Shown in pieces: positions 1 through 7,318 of a stretch of 29,785 bases of DNA. Source of the stretch: Clostridiales bacterium (lineage in GTDB: Bacteria; Bacillota; Clostridia; Oscillospirales; CAG-382); the NCBI GenBank assembly GCA_003343885.1, contig QAKH01000041.1, positions 1-29,785 of the forward strand. The letters run 5' to 3'. The position numbers and the translations under genes were made by a program. The stretch's first letter is position 1, and each line of letters starts with the position of its first letter. The notes under the pieces are model-generated. The model was given only the letters and a program-made list of their open reading frames with translations. It did not search any database and was not told the origin of the DNA.

Positions 1-8
1 CCATGCCC

Positions 9-39
9 GTTTTCGTGCCATAAATTCCAGCACGAAAAC
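9..39. other. Perfect hairpin, 10-bp stem
   Basis: Bases 9-18 (GTTTTCGTGC) and 30-39 (GCACGAAAAC) are perfect inverted repeats around an 11-base loop. No T-run follows on either strand, so this is not a standard intrinsic terminator. It is the first of three stacked hairpins in the non-coding left edge (1-318). The function is unknown: it may be a terminator remnant, an RNA-processing structure or a repeat-family member. Confidence 0.6.
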
Positions 40-73
40 TCAGAGTAAAACATGAAAAATCAAGTTCTTTTGC

Positions 74-100
74 CCCGCTTTTCTCCGAAAGAAAAGCGGG
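74..100. other. Perfect hairpin, 10-bp stem
   Basis: Bases 74-83 (CCCGCTTTTC) and 91-100 (GAAAAGCGGG) form a perfect 10-bp stem with a 7-base loop. Neither strand shows a T-run directly after it. Apart from this, the hairpin at 9-39 and the two terminators at 140-173 and 223-246, I see no gene in 1-318. Confidence 0.6.
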
Positions 101-139
101 CGCAGATGGCGAAATGTCTTTTTCGTTAAAAAAGCGCAG

Positions 140-173
140 AAAAAAAGGGAAAACCCTCGCCGGGAGTTTTCCC
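140..173 (-). terminator. Intrinsic terminator of the sigma/anti-sigma operon
   Basis: GGGAAAAC (147-154) pairs perfectly with GTTTTCCC (166-173), and seven A residues at 140-146 read as a T7 tract on the minus strand after the stem. It lies about 145 bases downstream of the anti-sigma stop codon and is the first good minus-strand terminator after that gene. Confidence 0.75.
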
Positions 174-222
174 TAAAAATATTCCCTAAAAAACTGTAAT
201 TATTTTTTCTACAATCTGAAAC

Positions 223-246
223 CAGCCTGAAAACGGCTGTTTTTTT
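223..246 (+). terminator. Possible intrinsic terminator, plus strand
   Basis: CAGCC (223-227) pairs with GGCTG (235-239) around a 7-base loop and is followed by seven T residues (240-246). The short stem makes it moderate in strength. It would end transcripts entering from the left, or face the minus-strand operon as an insulator. Confidence 0.45.
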
Positions 247-318
247 GCATATGTGGCGTTGCATGTCAGCAGTCGATAAAAACTTACGAGACTTACGAGC
301 AGTAAGTAAATAAAAACA

Positions 319-684
319 TTAAGGACGGTCGTTTTTCTTCGTGTCAGTCTTCCAGTACGCCCGGCATATCAAAACAGCGGCAAATATTGCGGTGACAGCC
401 GCCGCGAGAAACGCTAACCTTTCGATTAACATGCTCTTTTCCATGCGTTTTGCTATAAGCATGTAACCGTCGTCCGGACAGTATACAACCTCGTCGTCTT
501 TATTCGTGTTCTGGTTCGCTCTTGCCGAAGAAGCCTGCTTCGAGTCGGAGCACATTTTGTAGTATTCACGGCAGGAAGCACATCTTTTTATATGCCGGCG
601 TATGAGCGAATCTGTCATTTTGCTTGCCGTGCCGTCAAGATGAAGCGGTACAAGGTCTTTAACGATTTCACATACTATACTCAT
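319..684 (-). CDS. Zinc-finger anti-sigma factor, membrane anchored
   Basis: Predicted 121-residue partner of the ECF sigma factor encoded just upstream. The N-terminal half carries the ZAS/zf-HC2 signature H31-x3-C35-x2-C38, with another Cys at position 5. In this family these residues bind zinc and the domain holds the sigma factor inactive at the membrane. One hydrophobic segment near the C-terminus (about residues 88-112) would anchor it, leaving only a short tail outside, so any sensory part is minimal. I chose ATG at 684 because AAGGAGG sits 9 bases upstream. A longer in-frame extension upstream exists but would run through the sigma gene. The start overlaps the sigma 3' end by 17 bases, indicating translational coupling. 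The inducing signal is not visible. Confidence 0.85.
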   Translation of the reverse strand: MSIVCEIVKDLVPLHLDGTASKMTDSLIRRHIKRCASCREYYKMCSDSKQASSARANQNTNKDDEVVYCPDDGYMLIAKRMEKSMLIERLAFLAAAVTAIFAAVLICRAYWKTDTKKNDRP

Positions 685-1195
685 GTTCAAATTCCTCCTT
701 GAGCATTTTTTTTGCCCTGAAATATATAACTTTTGCGGAATTTTCACTGATTGACAGCGCGTCCGCAACCTGAGCGAATGAAAGATCCGCATAAATTCTG
801 AGCATAACAACATCACGGTATTTTGACGGAAGTTTTTTGACTAATCGCTTTGCGGCTGCTTTCAGCTCCGAACGGAGATACAGATTCTCCGGATTTTGCC
901 GGTCGCTGTCGTCGATGTCAAAGTAAACGTCGGCAATACACTCGTAGTCGACATTTTCAAAACCGCCGCGCTTTTTCCTCAAATACTTGAAATAGCAGTG
1001 CTTTGCAATGGCGGCAAGCCATGTAAAAACGTCGCTCTTTCCTTTGAACGAAGAGAAAGAACGGAAAGCCTGGAAAAAGGTTTCCTGCGTCAGTTCCTCC
1101 GCAGTGTGGTAATCACGGCACATTTTGTATATGAAAGAAAACACACGTTTGTAGTTTTCGTTGTAAACCTTGCTGTATACGTCGTTTACCGCCAA
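668..1195 (-). CDS. ECF-type RNA polymerase sigma factor (RpoE/SigW-like)
   Basis: 175-residue protein with sigma-70 region 2 at about residues 12-75 (it includes the HTAEELTQETFFQAF stretch typical of region 2.2) and region 4 at about 118-168 (SFAQVADALSISENSAKVIY is the helix-turn-helix). There is no region 1 or 3, as expected for an ECF sigma. I place the start at TTG 1195, which has AGGAGG seven bases upstream. An ATG 18 bases further upstream overlaps that ribosome binding site and is less likely. It is followed by and overlaps its anti-sigma gene. The operon diverges from the fatty acid synthesis genes. The regulon cannot be read from the sequence; in Bacillus the related SigW is known to adjust fabHA/fabF expression, so a link to the neighbouring operon is possible but is an inference. 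Confidence 0.9.
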   Translation of the reverse strand: MAVNDVYSKVYNENYKRVFSFIYKMCRDYHTAEELTQETFFQAFRSFSSFKGKSDVFTWLAAIAKHCYFKYLRKKRGGFENVDYECIADVYFDIDDSDRQNPENLYLRSELKAAAKRLVKKLPSKYRDVVMLRIYADLSFAQVADALSISENSAKVIYFRAKKMLKEEFEHEYSM

Positions 1196-1308
1196 GCCCG
1201 CACCTCCTCTCAAGATTAAAAAATTTTTTATTTTTTTTGTAACCTTCCTGAAAAAACCGGTACTAAAAGAACAGAGTGGAAATTTGGAATAATATCAATA
1301 TCGTGTAA

Positions 1309-1337
1309 AGTATACCATATTTGTCCCTGATTTGCAA
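1309..1337 (-). promoter_or_regulatory. Sigma-A-like promoter for the ECF sigma operon
   Basis: On the minus strand TTGCAA (1337-1332), a 17-base spacer and TATACT (1314-1309) precede the sigma gene by about 110 bases. Good spacing and a good -10 make it a reasonable housekeeping promoter. A self-recognised ECF promoter is also possible but I could not identify one. Confidence 0.5.
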
Positions 1338-1345
1338 CCTTGGAT

Positions 1346-1374
1346 TTCGATAATTGACGCATTTTGCTTATAAA
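1346..1374 (+). promoter_or_regulatory. Candidate promoter of the fatty acid operon
   Basis: TTCGAT (1346-1351), a 17-base spacer and TATAAA (1369-1374) lie just upstream of fabH. Transcription would begin near 1381 and leave a very short leader before the ribosome binding site at 1386. The -35 is imperfect, so confidence is modest. Confidence 0.4.
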
Positions 1375-1395
1375 TGCGGGCGCATGGAGGTAAAC

Positions 1396-2349
1396 ATGAC
1401 TTTCAATATTATCGGCACGGGAATGTATGTGCCTGAAAATACTGTGACTAATGATGATATGGCAAAAATAGTCGATACAAACGACGAATGGATTAAACAG
1501 CGTGTGGGAATAAGCGAGCGAAGACTCAGCACCCATGAAACTACCTCCGAAATGGGGTATAAGGCGGCGCTTGCGGCACTTGAAAACGCCGGCGTGTCAG
1601 CTGAAGAAATAGATCTTATCATAGCTTCAACCGTAAGCGGAGAAAGCATCTGCCCGTCTATGTCCTGTAAAATCCAGGGAATGCTTGGCGCAAAAAGCGT
1701 GTGCTATGACATAAATGCGGCTTGTTCCGCATTCCTGTTCGCACTTGAGGCGGCGGCAGGGCACTTCGCAAGAGGAAAATGTAAAAAAGCCCTTGTTATT
1801 GGTGCTGAAAGACTCAGCGCACTTGTCGACTGGACAGACAGATCTACTTGTGTTATCTTCGGAGACGGCGCAGGAGCGGCGGTTCTCGAAGCCGGCGACG
1901 GATACGTCGATTCCCTTTTTAACGTACACGGCGGCGAAGAAGTCATTGAAATCCCAACGCATATAGGTACATCTCCTTATTTTAAGGGAGAACAGAAAAA
2001 GCCGCTTATCATGATGCAGGGGCAGGAAACCTTCAAGTACGCAGTAAGCTCAATGTATGCGGATATAAAGGAAATAATGGCAAGAAACAACCTCACCGCC
2101 GATGATGTCCGCTATATTGTTCCGCACCAGGCAAATATGAGAATTCTTGATTTTGCCTCGAGAAAACTCGGTATACCCATGGAAAAATTTGTAGTGAATA
2201 TAGATAAATACGGCAATACCTCCAGCGCAAGCGTCGCAATGGCGCTTGATGAGTTAAACCGTTCCGGAAAACTGCAAAAAGGCGATAAAATTATTATGTG
2301 CGCCTTTGGCGGAGGCCTTGCGGACGGTGCAAATCTTATTGTTTGGTGA
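1396..2349 (+). CDS. fabH: Beta-ketoacyl-ACP synthase III (KAS III)
   Basis: Condenses acetyl-CoA (or a branched starter) with malonyl-ACP to begin fatty acid synthesis in the cytoplasm. The 317-residue thiolase-fold protein has the full catalytic triad C110 (DINAACSAF), H244 (VPHQAN) and N274 (KYGNTSS), at nearly the same numbering as the E. coli enzyme (C112/H244/N274). ATG 1396 has GGAGG five bases upstream. In-frame ATGs at 1354 and 1384 lack a ribosome binding site, and starting at 1396 gives the normal family length. First gene of the fab/acc cluster, 61 bases before acpP. It is divergent from the ECF sigma operon. Confidence 0.96.
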   Translation: MTFNIIGTGMYVPENTVTNDDMAKIVDTNDEWIKQRVGISERRLSTHETTSEMGYKAALAALENAGVSAEEIDLIIASTVSGESICPSMSCKIQGMLGAKSVCYDINAACSAFLFALEAAAGHFARGKCKKALVIGAERLSALVDWTDRSTCVIFGDGAGAAVLEAGDGYVDSLFNVHGGEEVIEIPTHIGTSPYFKGEQKKPLIMMQGQETFKYAVSSMYADIKEIMARNNLTADDVRYIVPHQANMRILDFASRKLGIPMEKFVVNIDKYGNTSSASVAMALDELNRSGKLQKGDKIIMCAFGGGLADGANLIVW

Positions 2350-2410
2350 GTCTTCGGGAAAAACACCCGGATTCATATATAAAAATTCTACTTTAAGGAG
2401 ATTACTTGAA

Positions 2411-2635
2411 ATGATTAAGGAAAAGGTTATTGAAGCAGTTGCAGAACTTACAGGCAAGGACGCATCCGAGCTTAACGACGAAACCAAGTTTGCCGATCTC
2501 GGAATTGATTCTCTTGACATCACCGAGCTTGCAATGAACCTCGAGGAAGCTTTTGACATCGAACTCAAGGTCGACACTTCAATCGTTACCCTTGCCGATC
2601 TCGTAAAGAAGATAGAAGACGCAAAGAATGCGTAA
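2411..2635 (+). CDS. acpP: Acyl carrier protein
   Basis: 74-residue acidic helical carrier that holds growing acyl chains on a 4'-phosphopantetheine arm. The attachment site is Ser34 in the conserved GIDSLD motif, and the sequence around it matches type II FAS carrier proteins. ATG 2411 is preceded by AAGGAG with a 10-base spacer; an upstream in-frame extension is not supported. It sits between fabH and fabK, supporting a role as the fatty acid synthesis ACP rather than a secondary-metabolism carrier. Confidence 0.95.
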   Translation: MIKEKVIEAVAELTGKDASELNDETKFADLGIDSLDITELAMNLEEAFDIELKVDTSIVTLADLVKKIEDAKNA

Positions 2636-2653
2636 GCATTTTGCGCTGTCCGA

Positions 2654-2692
2654 CGGGCGGCCCAAATAGTCCCTATAAGACTTTTCCGCCCG
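2654..2692. other. Hairpin in the acpP-fabK gap
   Basis: CGGGCGG (2654-2660) is complementary to CCGCCCG (2686-2692), with a 25-base loop. A weaker stem, AAGCAC (2744-2749) with GTGCTT (2760-2765), follows. The 255-base gap holds no gene. With no clean T-run after the first stem I read this as an attenuating or RNA-processing structure that could raise acpP output above the downstream genes. Confidence 0.35.
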
Positions 2693-2890
2693 CCGGAGTC
2701 TTTCGGCTTTTGCCTTTGATATTTGCTTTCGGCGCTTGTTTTTAAGCACTTGCTTTTTTGTGCTTGCTTTTGGGCATGGAATCGCCGGAAATAAAACATG
2801 AAAGTTTAATAATAAAACTAAAACATAAACATACATAAAAACTAAAAAATAAAATCTAAAAAACCCGTTGCAAAGGGGATTTAATATAAA

Positions 2891-3841
2891 ATGATACAAT
2901 CAGTAATTTGTGAGATGCTTGGCATCAAATACCCTGTGTTCCAGGGCGGAATGGCGTGGATTTCCACGGCTGAGCTTGCGGCGGCGGTATCAAACGCCGG
3001 CGGTCTTGGTATAATATCCGCCATGAACGCTGACGAAAAATATCTGGCTTCCCAGATAGAAAAAGCAAAAACGCTTACCGATAAACCTTTCGGCGTAAAC
3101 ATCATGCTTATGAGCCCGCATGCGGCAAAGTGCGCAAAACTGTGCGCAGAAATGGGTGTAAAGGTTATTACCACCGGAGCCGGAAGTCCTGCTGAGTATA
3201 TGCCTATGTGGCTTGAGGCGGGAATAAAAGTAATCCCGGTTGTTGCGTCGGCGGCAATGGCAAAATCCGCCGTTAAGGCAGGAGCCTGCGCAGTGGTTGC
3301 CGAAGGACAGGAGTCAGGCGGTCATATCGGAGAGCTTACGACGATGGCACTTGTGCCGCAGGTGTGCGACGCAGTAAGCGTACCTGTTCTTGCCGCCGGA
3401 GGAATAGCCGACGGAAGAGGTATGGCGGCTTCTCTTATGCTTGGTGCGTGCGGTGTACAAATGGGAACTCGTTTCCTTGTGGCAAAAGAGTGTACCGTCC
3501 ATGAAAATTATAAACAAATGGTTCTTAAAGCAAGCGACGTTTCCACCATCACAACCGGCAGACGGTTTGGCGGAAATACGTGCAGATGCCTTAAAAATCC
3601 TTTCAGCCGCGGATTTGCCGCATATGAATACGCACCCGACGCAACGCCTGAAAAGGTGGCGGAGCTCGGAACGGGAGCTCTTCGCAAAGCGGCAGTCGAG
3701 GGAGATTTAAAAGACGGCTGCTTCCTTGCCGGACAGATTTCCGGTATGGTAAAAACCGAACAGACAGCAAAGGAAATTATCGAAGACGTTGTAAACGGCT
3801 GCGAAGAAATACTGAAAGGAGCGGCAAAATGGGTAAAATAG
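2891..3841 (+). CDS. fabK: Enoyl-ACP reductase II (FMN-dependent)
   Basis: Reduces trans-2-enoyl-ACP in the last step of each elongation cycle. This is the flavoprotein isoenzyme found in many streptococci and clostridia instead of FabI. The 316-residue TIM-barrel protein shows the N-terminal FQGGMAW motif, the GQESGGHIGE motif whose His145 matches the catalytic His144 described for the pneumococcal enzyme, and the phosphate-binding AAGGIADGRG and GVQMGTRF segments. Nitronate monooxygenases share this fold, but the fab operon context decides the call. It overlaps fabD by 13 bases. The ribosome binding site (AAGGGG) is somewhat distant from ATG. Confidence 0.95.
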   Translation: MIQSVICEMLGIKYPVFQGGMAWISTAELAAAVSNAGGLGIISAMNADEKYLASQIEKAKTLTDKPFGVNIMLMSPHAAKCAKLCAEMGVKVITTGAGSPAEYMPMWLEAGIKVIPVVASAAMAKSAVKAGACAVVAEGQESGGHIGELTTMALVPQVCDAVSVPVLAAGGIADGRGMAASLMLGACGVQMGTRFLVAKECTVHENYKQMVLKASDVSTITTGRRFGGNTCRCLKNPFSRGFAAYEYAPDATPEKVAELGTGALRKAAVEGDLKDGCFLAGQISGMVKTEQTAKEIIEDVVNGCEEILKGAAKWVK

Positions 3842-4743
3842 CGTTTCTTTTTTCCGGACAGGGCGCTCAGCACGTCGGAATGGGCAAGTCCTTCTACGAA
3901 TCCGACAGCGATATAAAAGCGCTTTTTGACGCATGCGAAAAAATACGCCCCGGAACCTTAAAAACCATGTTTGAAGGTCCCGAAGAAGAACTTACAGACA
4001 CAAGAAATACACAGCCTTGCCTGTATCTGTGCGACCTTGCGGCGGCAATTGCGGCAAAAAAGGCAGGACTTTGCGCCGAGGCAGTGTGCGGATTTTCTCT
4101 CGGAGAAATACCGGCGCTCGCATTCGCCGGAGCGTATTCCTATGAAAAGGGATTTGAACTTGTTGTAAAGCGTGGTATCTGCATGGCAAAAGCCGCTGAA
4201 AATAATCCGGCGGCAATGGCGGCGGTACTCAAGCTTTCAAACCAGGACGTTGAAAGCGTGTGCGCCAAGTTTGACGGAGTTTATCCGGTAAACTATAACT
4301 GTACAGGTCAGGTTTCAGTTTCCATGAAAGCGGATCTTGCAGCTGATTTTGAAGCCGAGGTCAAAAAAGCAGGCGGAAGAATGATACCGCTCAAGGTTTC
4401 GGGCGGCTTCCACTCACCGTTCATGAACGAGGCGGCAGCGGAATTTGCCGAGGTGCTTAAAAGCGCTGAAATAAGCGCTCCGCAGATTTGCGCTTACGCA
4501 AACGTAACTGCCCGTCCCTATGAAAATGATGTGACATCAGTGCTTTCAAAGCAGATAAATAATCCCGTAAAGTGGGAGGACACAGTAAAACATCTGGCGC
4601 AAAACGGATTTGATACGTTCGTTGAAACGGGAGTAGGAAACGTGCTTCAAAAGCTTGTAACCAAAATACTTCCCGAAGCAAAAACGTATGCCGTAAGCGA
4701 TACGGCTTCTCTTGAGAACGCCGTAAAGGAGATAAACGCATGA
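3829..4743 (+). CDS. fabD: Malonyl-CoA:ACP transacylase
   Basis: Transfers malonyl from CoA to ACP, supplying extender units. The 304-residue alpha/beta hydrolase-like protein starts with the typical FLFSGQGAQ and carries the nucleophile Ser90 in GFSLGE and a catalytic His195 in GGFHSPFM. The residue before the nucleophile is Phe, where many FabDs have His (GHSLGE). This keeps the GxSxG elbow and should not abolish activity. AAAGGAG lies seven bases upstream of ATG. It overlaps fabK by 13 bases and fabG by 4 bases (ATGA), so the three genes are translationally coupled. Confidence 0.95.
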   Translation: MGKIAFLFSGQGAQHVGMGKSFYESDSDIKALFDACEKIRPGTLKTMFEGPEEELTDTRNTQPCLYLCDLAAAIAAKKAGLCAEAVCGFSLGEIPALAFAGAYSYEKGFELVVKRGICMAKAAENNPAAMAAVLKLSNQDVESVCAKFDGVYPVNYNCTGQVSVSMKADLAADFEAEVKKAGGRMIPLKVSGGFHSPFMNEAAAEFAEVLKSAEISAPQICAYANVTARPYENDVTSVLSKQINNPVKWEDTVKHLAQNGFDTFVETGVGNVLQKLVTKILPEAKTYAVSDTASLENAVKEINA

Positions 4744-5489
4744 GCGGGGAAAATGTGAGCGAAAGAAAAGTTGCCGTCGTAACAGGCGGCTCACGCGGAA
4801 TAGGCAGAGCAATATGCCTTGCGCTTGCCGCACAGAACTGCGATATAGCACTTATCTATGCCGGCAATGAGGACGCCGCAAATAAGACCGTAAGCGAGTG
4901 CGTTTCTCTCGGAGCAAGAGCCGTTTCGTATAAGTGCGACGTGTCCGACTATGAGGAAACCGAAAAAACCTTTAAACAGATAAAGGCGGATTTTTCCACC
5001 TTTGATATACTTGTAAACAACGCCGGAATAACCTGCGATAAGCTTATGCTTTCCATGAAAAGCGAGGAATTTAACCGGGTAATCGGCGTAAACCTTACCG
5101 GATGCTTTAACGCTACAAAGCAGGTGTACGGCGTAATGGCGAAAAAGCGCTCCGGCAGAATTATCAATATAAGCTCGGTTGCCGGAATTATGGGAAACGC
5201 CGGACAGACTAACTACGCCGCGTCAAAGGCAGGCGTTATCGGGCTTACAAAGTCGGTGGCAAAGGAGCTTGCGCCCAGAGGCGTCTGCTGCAACGCAATA
5301 TGCCCCGGTTTTGTTTCAACAGATATGACATCAGAATTTGAAAATAACGAAGCGGCAAAAGCCGCAATTCCGCTCGGAAGATTCGGTAAACCCGAAGAGA
5401 TAGCGGCGCTGTGCGCGTTTTTGTGCTCGGACGGCGGCGCTTACATCACCGGTCAGACAATAACCGTCGACGGCGGAATGTGCATGTAA
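4740..5489 (+). CDS. fabG: 3-oxoacyl-ACP reductase
   Basis: NADPH-dependent reduction of beta-ketoacyl-ACP in the elongation cycle. This 249-residue short-chain dehydrogenase has the nucleotide-binding TGGSRGIG (residues 15-22), NNAG (93-96) and the catalytic set S146, Y159, K163 (NYAASK). That is the E. coli FabG triad shifted by eight residues. The C-terminal YITGQTITVDGGM is characteristic of FabG. ATG 4740 overlaps the fabD stop by four bases; a GTG five codons downstream is a weaker alternative start. Confidence 0.95.
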   Translation: MSGENVSERKVAVVTGGSRGIGRAICLALAAQNCDIALIYAGNEDAANKTVSECVSLGARAVSYKCDVSDYEETEKTFKQIKADFSTFDILVNNAGITCDKLMLSMKSEEFNRVIGVNLTGCFNATKQVYGVMAKKRSGRIINISSVAGIMGNAGQTNYAASKAGVIGLTKSVAKELAPRGVCCNAICPGFVSTDMTSEFENNEAAKAAIPLGRFGKPEEIAALCAFLCSDGGAYITGQTITVDGGMCM

Positions 5490-5512
5490 AAACAGAAAGG
5501 CATGAGAAGTAA

Positions 5513-6739
5513 ATGGCAAAAAGAGTAGTTGTAACCGGAATAGGAGCCGTAACTCCGGTAGGAAACGACGCTTCGGCGCTTTGGAACGCCCTTGTGTCGG
5601 GAGTAAACGGCATTGATAAGATTACCCGTTTTGACACGGAAAATTTCAAGTGCGTGCTTGCCGCCGAAGTTAAAGGCTTCGATCCGCTCGCTCATTTTGA
5701 AAAGATGTTTGCGGCAAAAACCGATTTGTATACGCTGTACGCTATGTGCGCCGCAGATGAAGCGGTAAAGGACAGCGGTATCGAAGGAAAAATTGATCCC
5801 GATGAACTGTCGGTATACCTCGGAAGCGGAGTCGGCGGAGTAAACACCTTGTGTGAAGAGCATGCAAAGTGCGAAAACCAGGGACCTCGCCGTGTCAGCC
5901 CGCAGTTTGTACCGAAGATGATAATAAATATCGCCGCCGGACAGATAGCGATAAAATATAAGGCGCACGGAAACGCAATGTGTATTTCCACCGCCTGCGC
6001 AACCGGAACCTCCGTACTCGGAGAGGCTTACAAAGCCATAAAGGACGGATATACCACCGCGGCAATCTGCGGAGGCTCAGAAGCGGCGGTAAATCCGTTG
6101 TGTATAGCCGGCTTCCAGAACCTCCAGGCGCTGTCCCAGTCAGACAATAAAGACGCGGCTTCTCTTCCGTTTGACGCAAGACGCGGCGGATTTGTGCTCG
6201 GAGAGGGCGCAGGAGTGCTTGTTCTTGAGGAATACGAACACGCTGTCGCAAGAGGAGCGCATATTTACTGTGAAATGACAGGCTATGGCGCAACCTGCGA
6301 CGCGCACCATATCACAGCGCCCGATACAGAGGCGACATATACCGCAAAAGCCATAAAGGACGCACTGAAATTTACGGAATACAGTGCAGATAAGCTCTAT
6401 ATCAACGCGCACGGCACCGGAACGCATTACAATGACCTTGCGGAAACAGCGGCATTTAAGAAAGCGTTCGGAGACGACGCATATAAGCTTACCATAAGCT
6501 CCACAAAGTCCATGACCGGACATATGCTCGGAGCCGCCGGAGCGGTAGAGGCAATAGCCTGCGTAAAGGCGCTCGAAACCGGAATTATTCCTCCGACAAT
6601 CAACCTTACCGAGAAGGATCCCGAATGCGACCTTGATTATACGCCTGTTATGGCAGTTAAAAAGGATATAGATACCGCAATATCCACTTCCCTCGGTTTT
6701 GGCGGACACAACGCCTGCGTAGCGTTCAAGAAAATCTGA
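5513..6739 (+). CDS. fabF: Beta-ketoacyl-ACP synthase II
   Basis: Elongating condensing enzyme that extends acyl-ACP with malonyl-ACP. The 408-residue thiolase-fold protein has nucleophile C162 (STACATGT) and catalytic histidines H300 (NAHGTGT) and H337 (TGHMLGAAG), almost the numbering of E. coli FabF (163/303/340). With no separate fabB in the cluster it probably does most of the elongation. It starts 23 bases after fabG. It is followed by a GC-rich hairpin and a 100-base gap where accB would be expected. Confidence 0.96.
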   Translation: MAKRVVVTGIGAVTPVGNDASALWNALVSGVNGIDKITRFDTENFKCVLAAEVKGFDPLAHFEKMFAAKTDLYTLYAMCAADEAVKDSGIEGKIDPDELSVYLGSGVGGVNTLCEEHAKCENQGPRRVSPQFVPKMIINIAAGQIAIKYKAHGNAMCISTACATGTSVLGEAYKAIKDGYTTAAICGGSEAAVNPLCIAGFQNLQALSQSDNKDAASLPFDARRGGFVLGEGAGVLVLEEYEHAVARGAHIYCEMTGYGATCDAHHITAPDTEATYTAKAIKDALKFTEYSADKLYINAHGTGTHYNDLAETAAFKKAFGDDAYKLTISSTKSMTGHMLGAAGAVEAIACVKALETGIIPPTINLTEKDPECDLDYTPVMAVKKDIDTAISTSLGFGGHNACVAFKKI

Positions 6740-6753
6740 CAGTCAATAGATAC

Positions 6754-6783
6754 CACGCCGCACACCCTATGGCGCGCGGCGTG
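6754..6783. other. GC-rich hairpin between fabF and fabZ
   Basis: CACGCCGC (6754-6761) pairs perfectly with GCGGCGTG (6776-6783) around a 14-base loop. No T-run follows on either strand, so it is not a strong intrinsic terminator. It may be an attenuator or a processing site between the fabF and fabZ-acc parts of the cluster. Confidence 0.55.
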
Positions 6784-6839
6784 TAGTTATAAATACCGAA
6801 ATTGCTAAAATATCCGAAAGGTATCAGGTTTTTACATCC

Positions 6840-7283
6840 ATGAATAAAGAAGAGATAAAACGTATATTGCCTCACCGTGACGATATGCTGTTAATTGATG
6901 AAGCGGAGCTTCGTGACGGTACGGCGTACGGAAAAAAATACATAACCGGAGATGAGTTTTTCTTAAGAGGACATTTTCCAGGAAACCCGGTAGTGCCGGG
7001 AGTGATACTTTGCGAAATACTTGCTCAGTCGGCGTGCGTGCTTATCTGCTCGGGCGAGAACGGGGAAGCGGTGGACAGTTCTGAAATTACCACGCTTTTT
7101 ACCGGACTTGACAAGGTGAGATTTAAAAATCCTGTAAAACCGGGAGATACGATTTGCACCGAATGTACGCTTATAAAGAGTAAAGCGCCGTTTTACTGGG
7201 CGAGCGGAAAAGCGTTTGTCGACGGAAAACTTTGCGTGCAGGCGGAATTTTCATTTGCCGTTCTGCCGAAAGAAACTAACTGA
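6840..7283 (+). CDS. fabZ: 3-hydroxyacyl-ACP dehydratase
   Basis: Dehydrates 3-hydroxyacyl-ACP to trans-2-enoyl-ACP. The 147-residue hot-dog-fold protein begins with the family's ILPHRDDMLLID stretch and carries the catalytic pair H45 (GHFPGNPVVPG) and E59. FabZ rather than FabA is favoured by length and by the isolated fab context. The Shine-Dalgarno sequence is weak and the start at ATG 6840 is chosen from homology to the N-terminus. Gap to accD is 35 bases. Confidence 0.93.
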   Translation: MNKEEIKRILPHRDDMLLIDEAELRDGTAYGKKYITGDEFFLRGHFPGNPVVPGVILCEILAQSACVLICSGENGEAVDSSEITTLFTGLDKVRFKNPVKPGDTICTECTLIKSKAPFYWASGKAFVDGKLCVQAEFSFAVLPKETN

Positions 7284-7318
7284 TAACTGATAAGAGATAA
7301 GTAAGAAGGGAGCGGAAA

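Noticed and set aside
40..264. A 74-codon open frame on the minus strand at the left edge
   Set aside because: It runs through a hairpin and two terminators, has no recognisable domain and no clear ribosome binding site.
1238..1265. TGTAAC followed by CGGTAC, resembling an ECF promoter pointing toward fabH
   Set aside because: The spacing is about 14-15 bases instead of about 16-17 and the segment lies within a low-complexity T/A stretch.
1259..1266. Half of a FapR-like operator (TTAGTACC on the minus strand) upstream of fabH
   Set aside because: The second half of the known palindrome is missing and no fapR gene is in the window.
2254..2799. Long minus-strand open frame across the fabH end and acpP
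   Set aside because: Antisense shadow of strongly conserved genes; Ser/Lys-rich translation with no family resemblance.
6140..6709. 189-codon minus-strand open frame inside fabF
   Set aside because: It is antisense to the catalytic domain of fabF and has no independent support.
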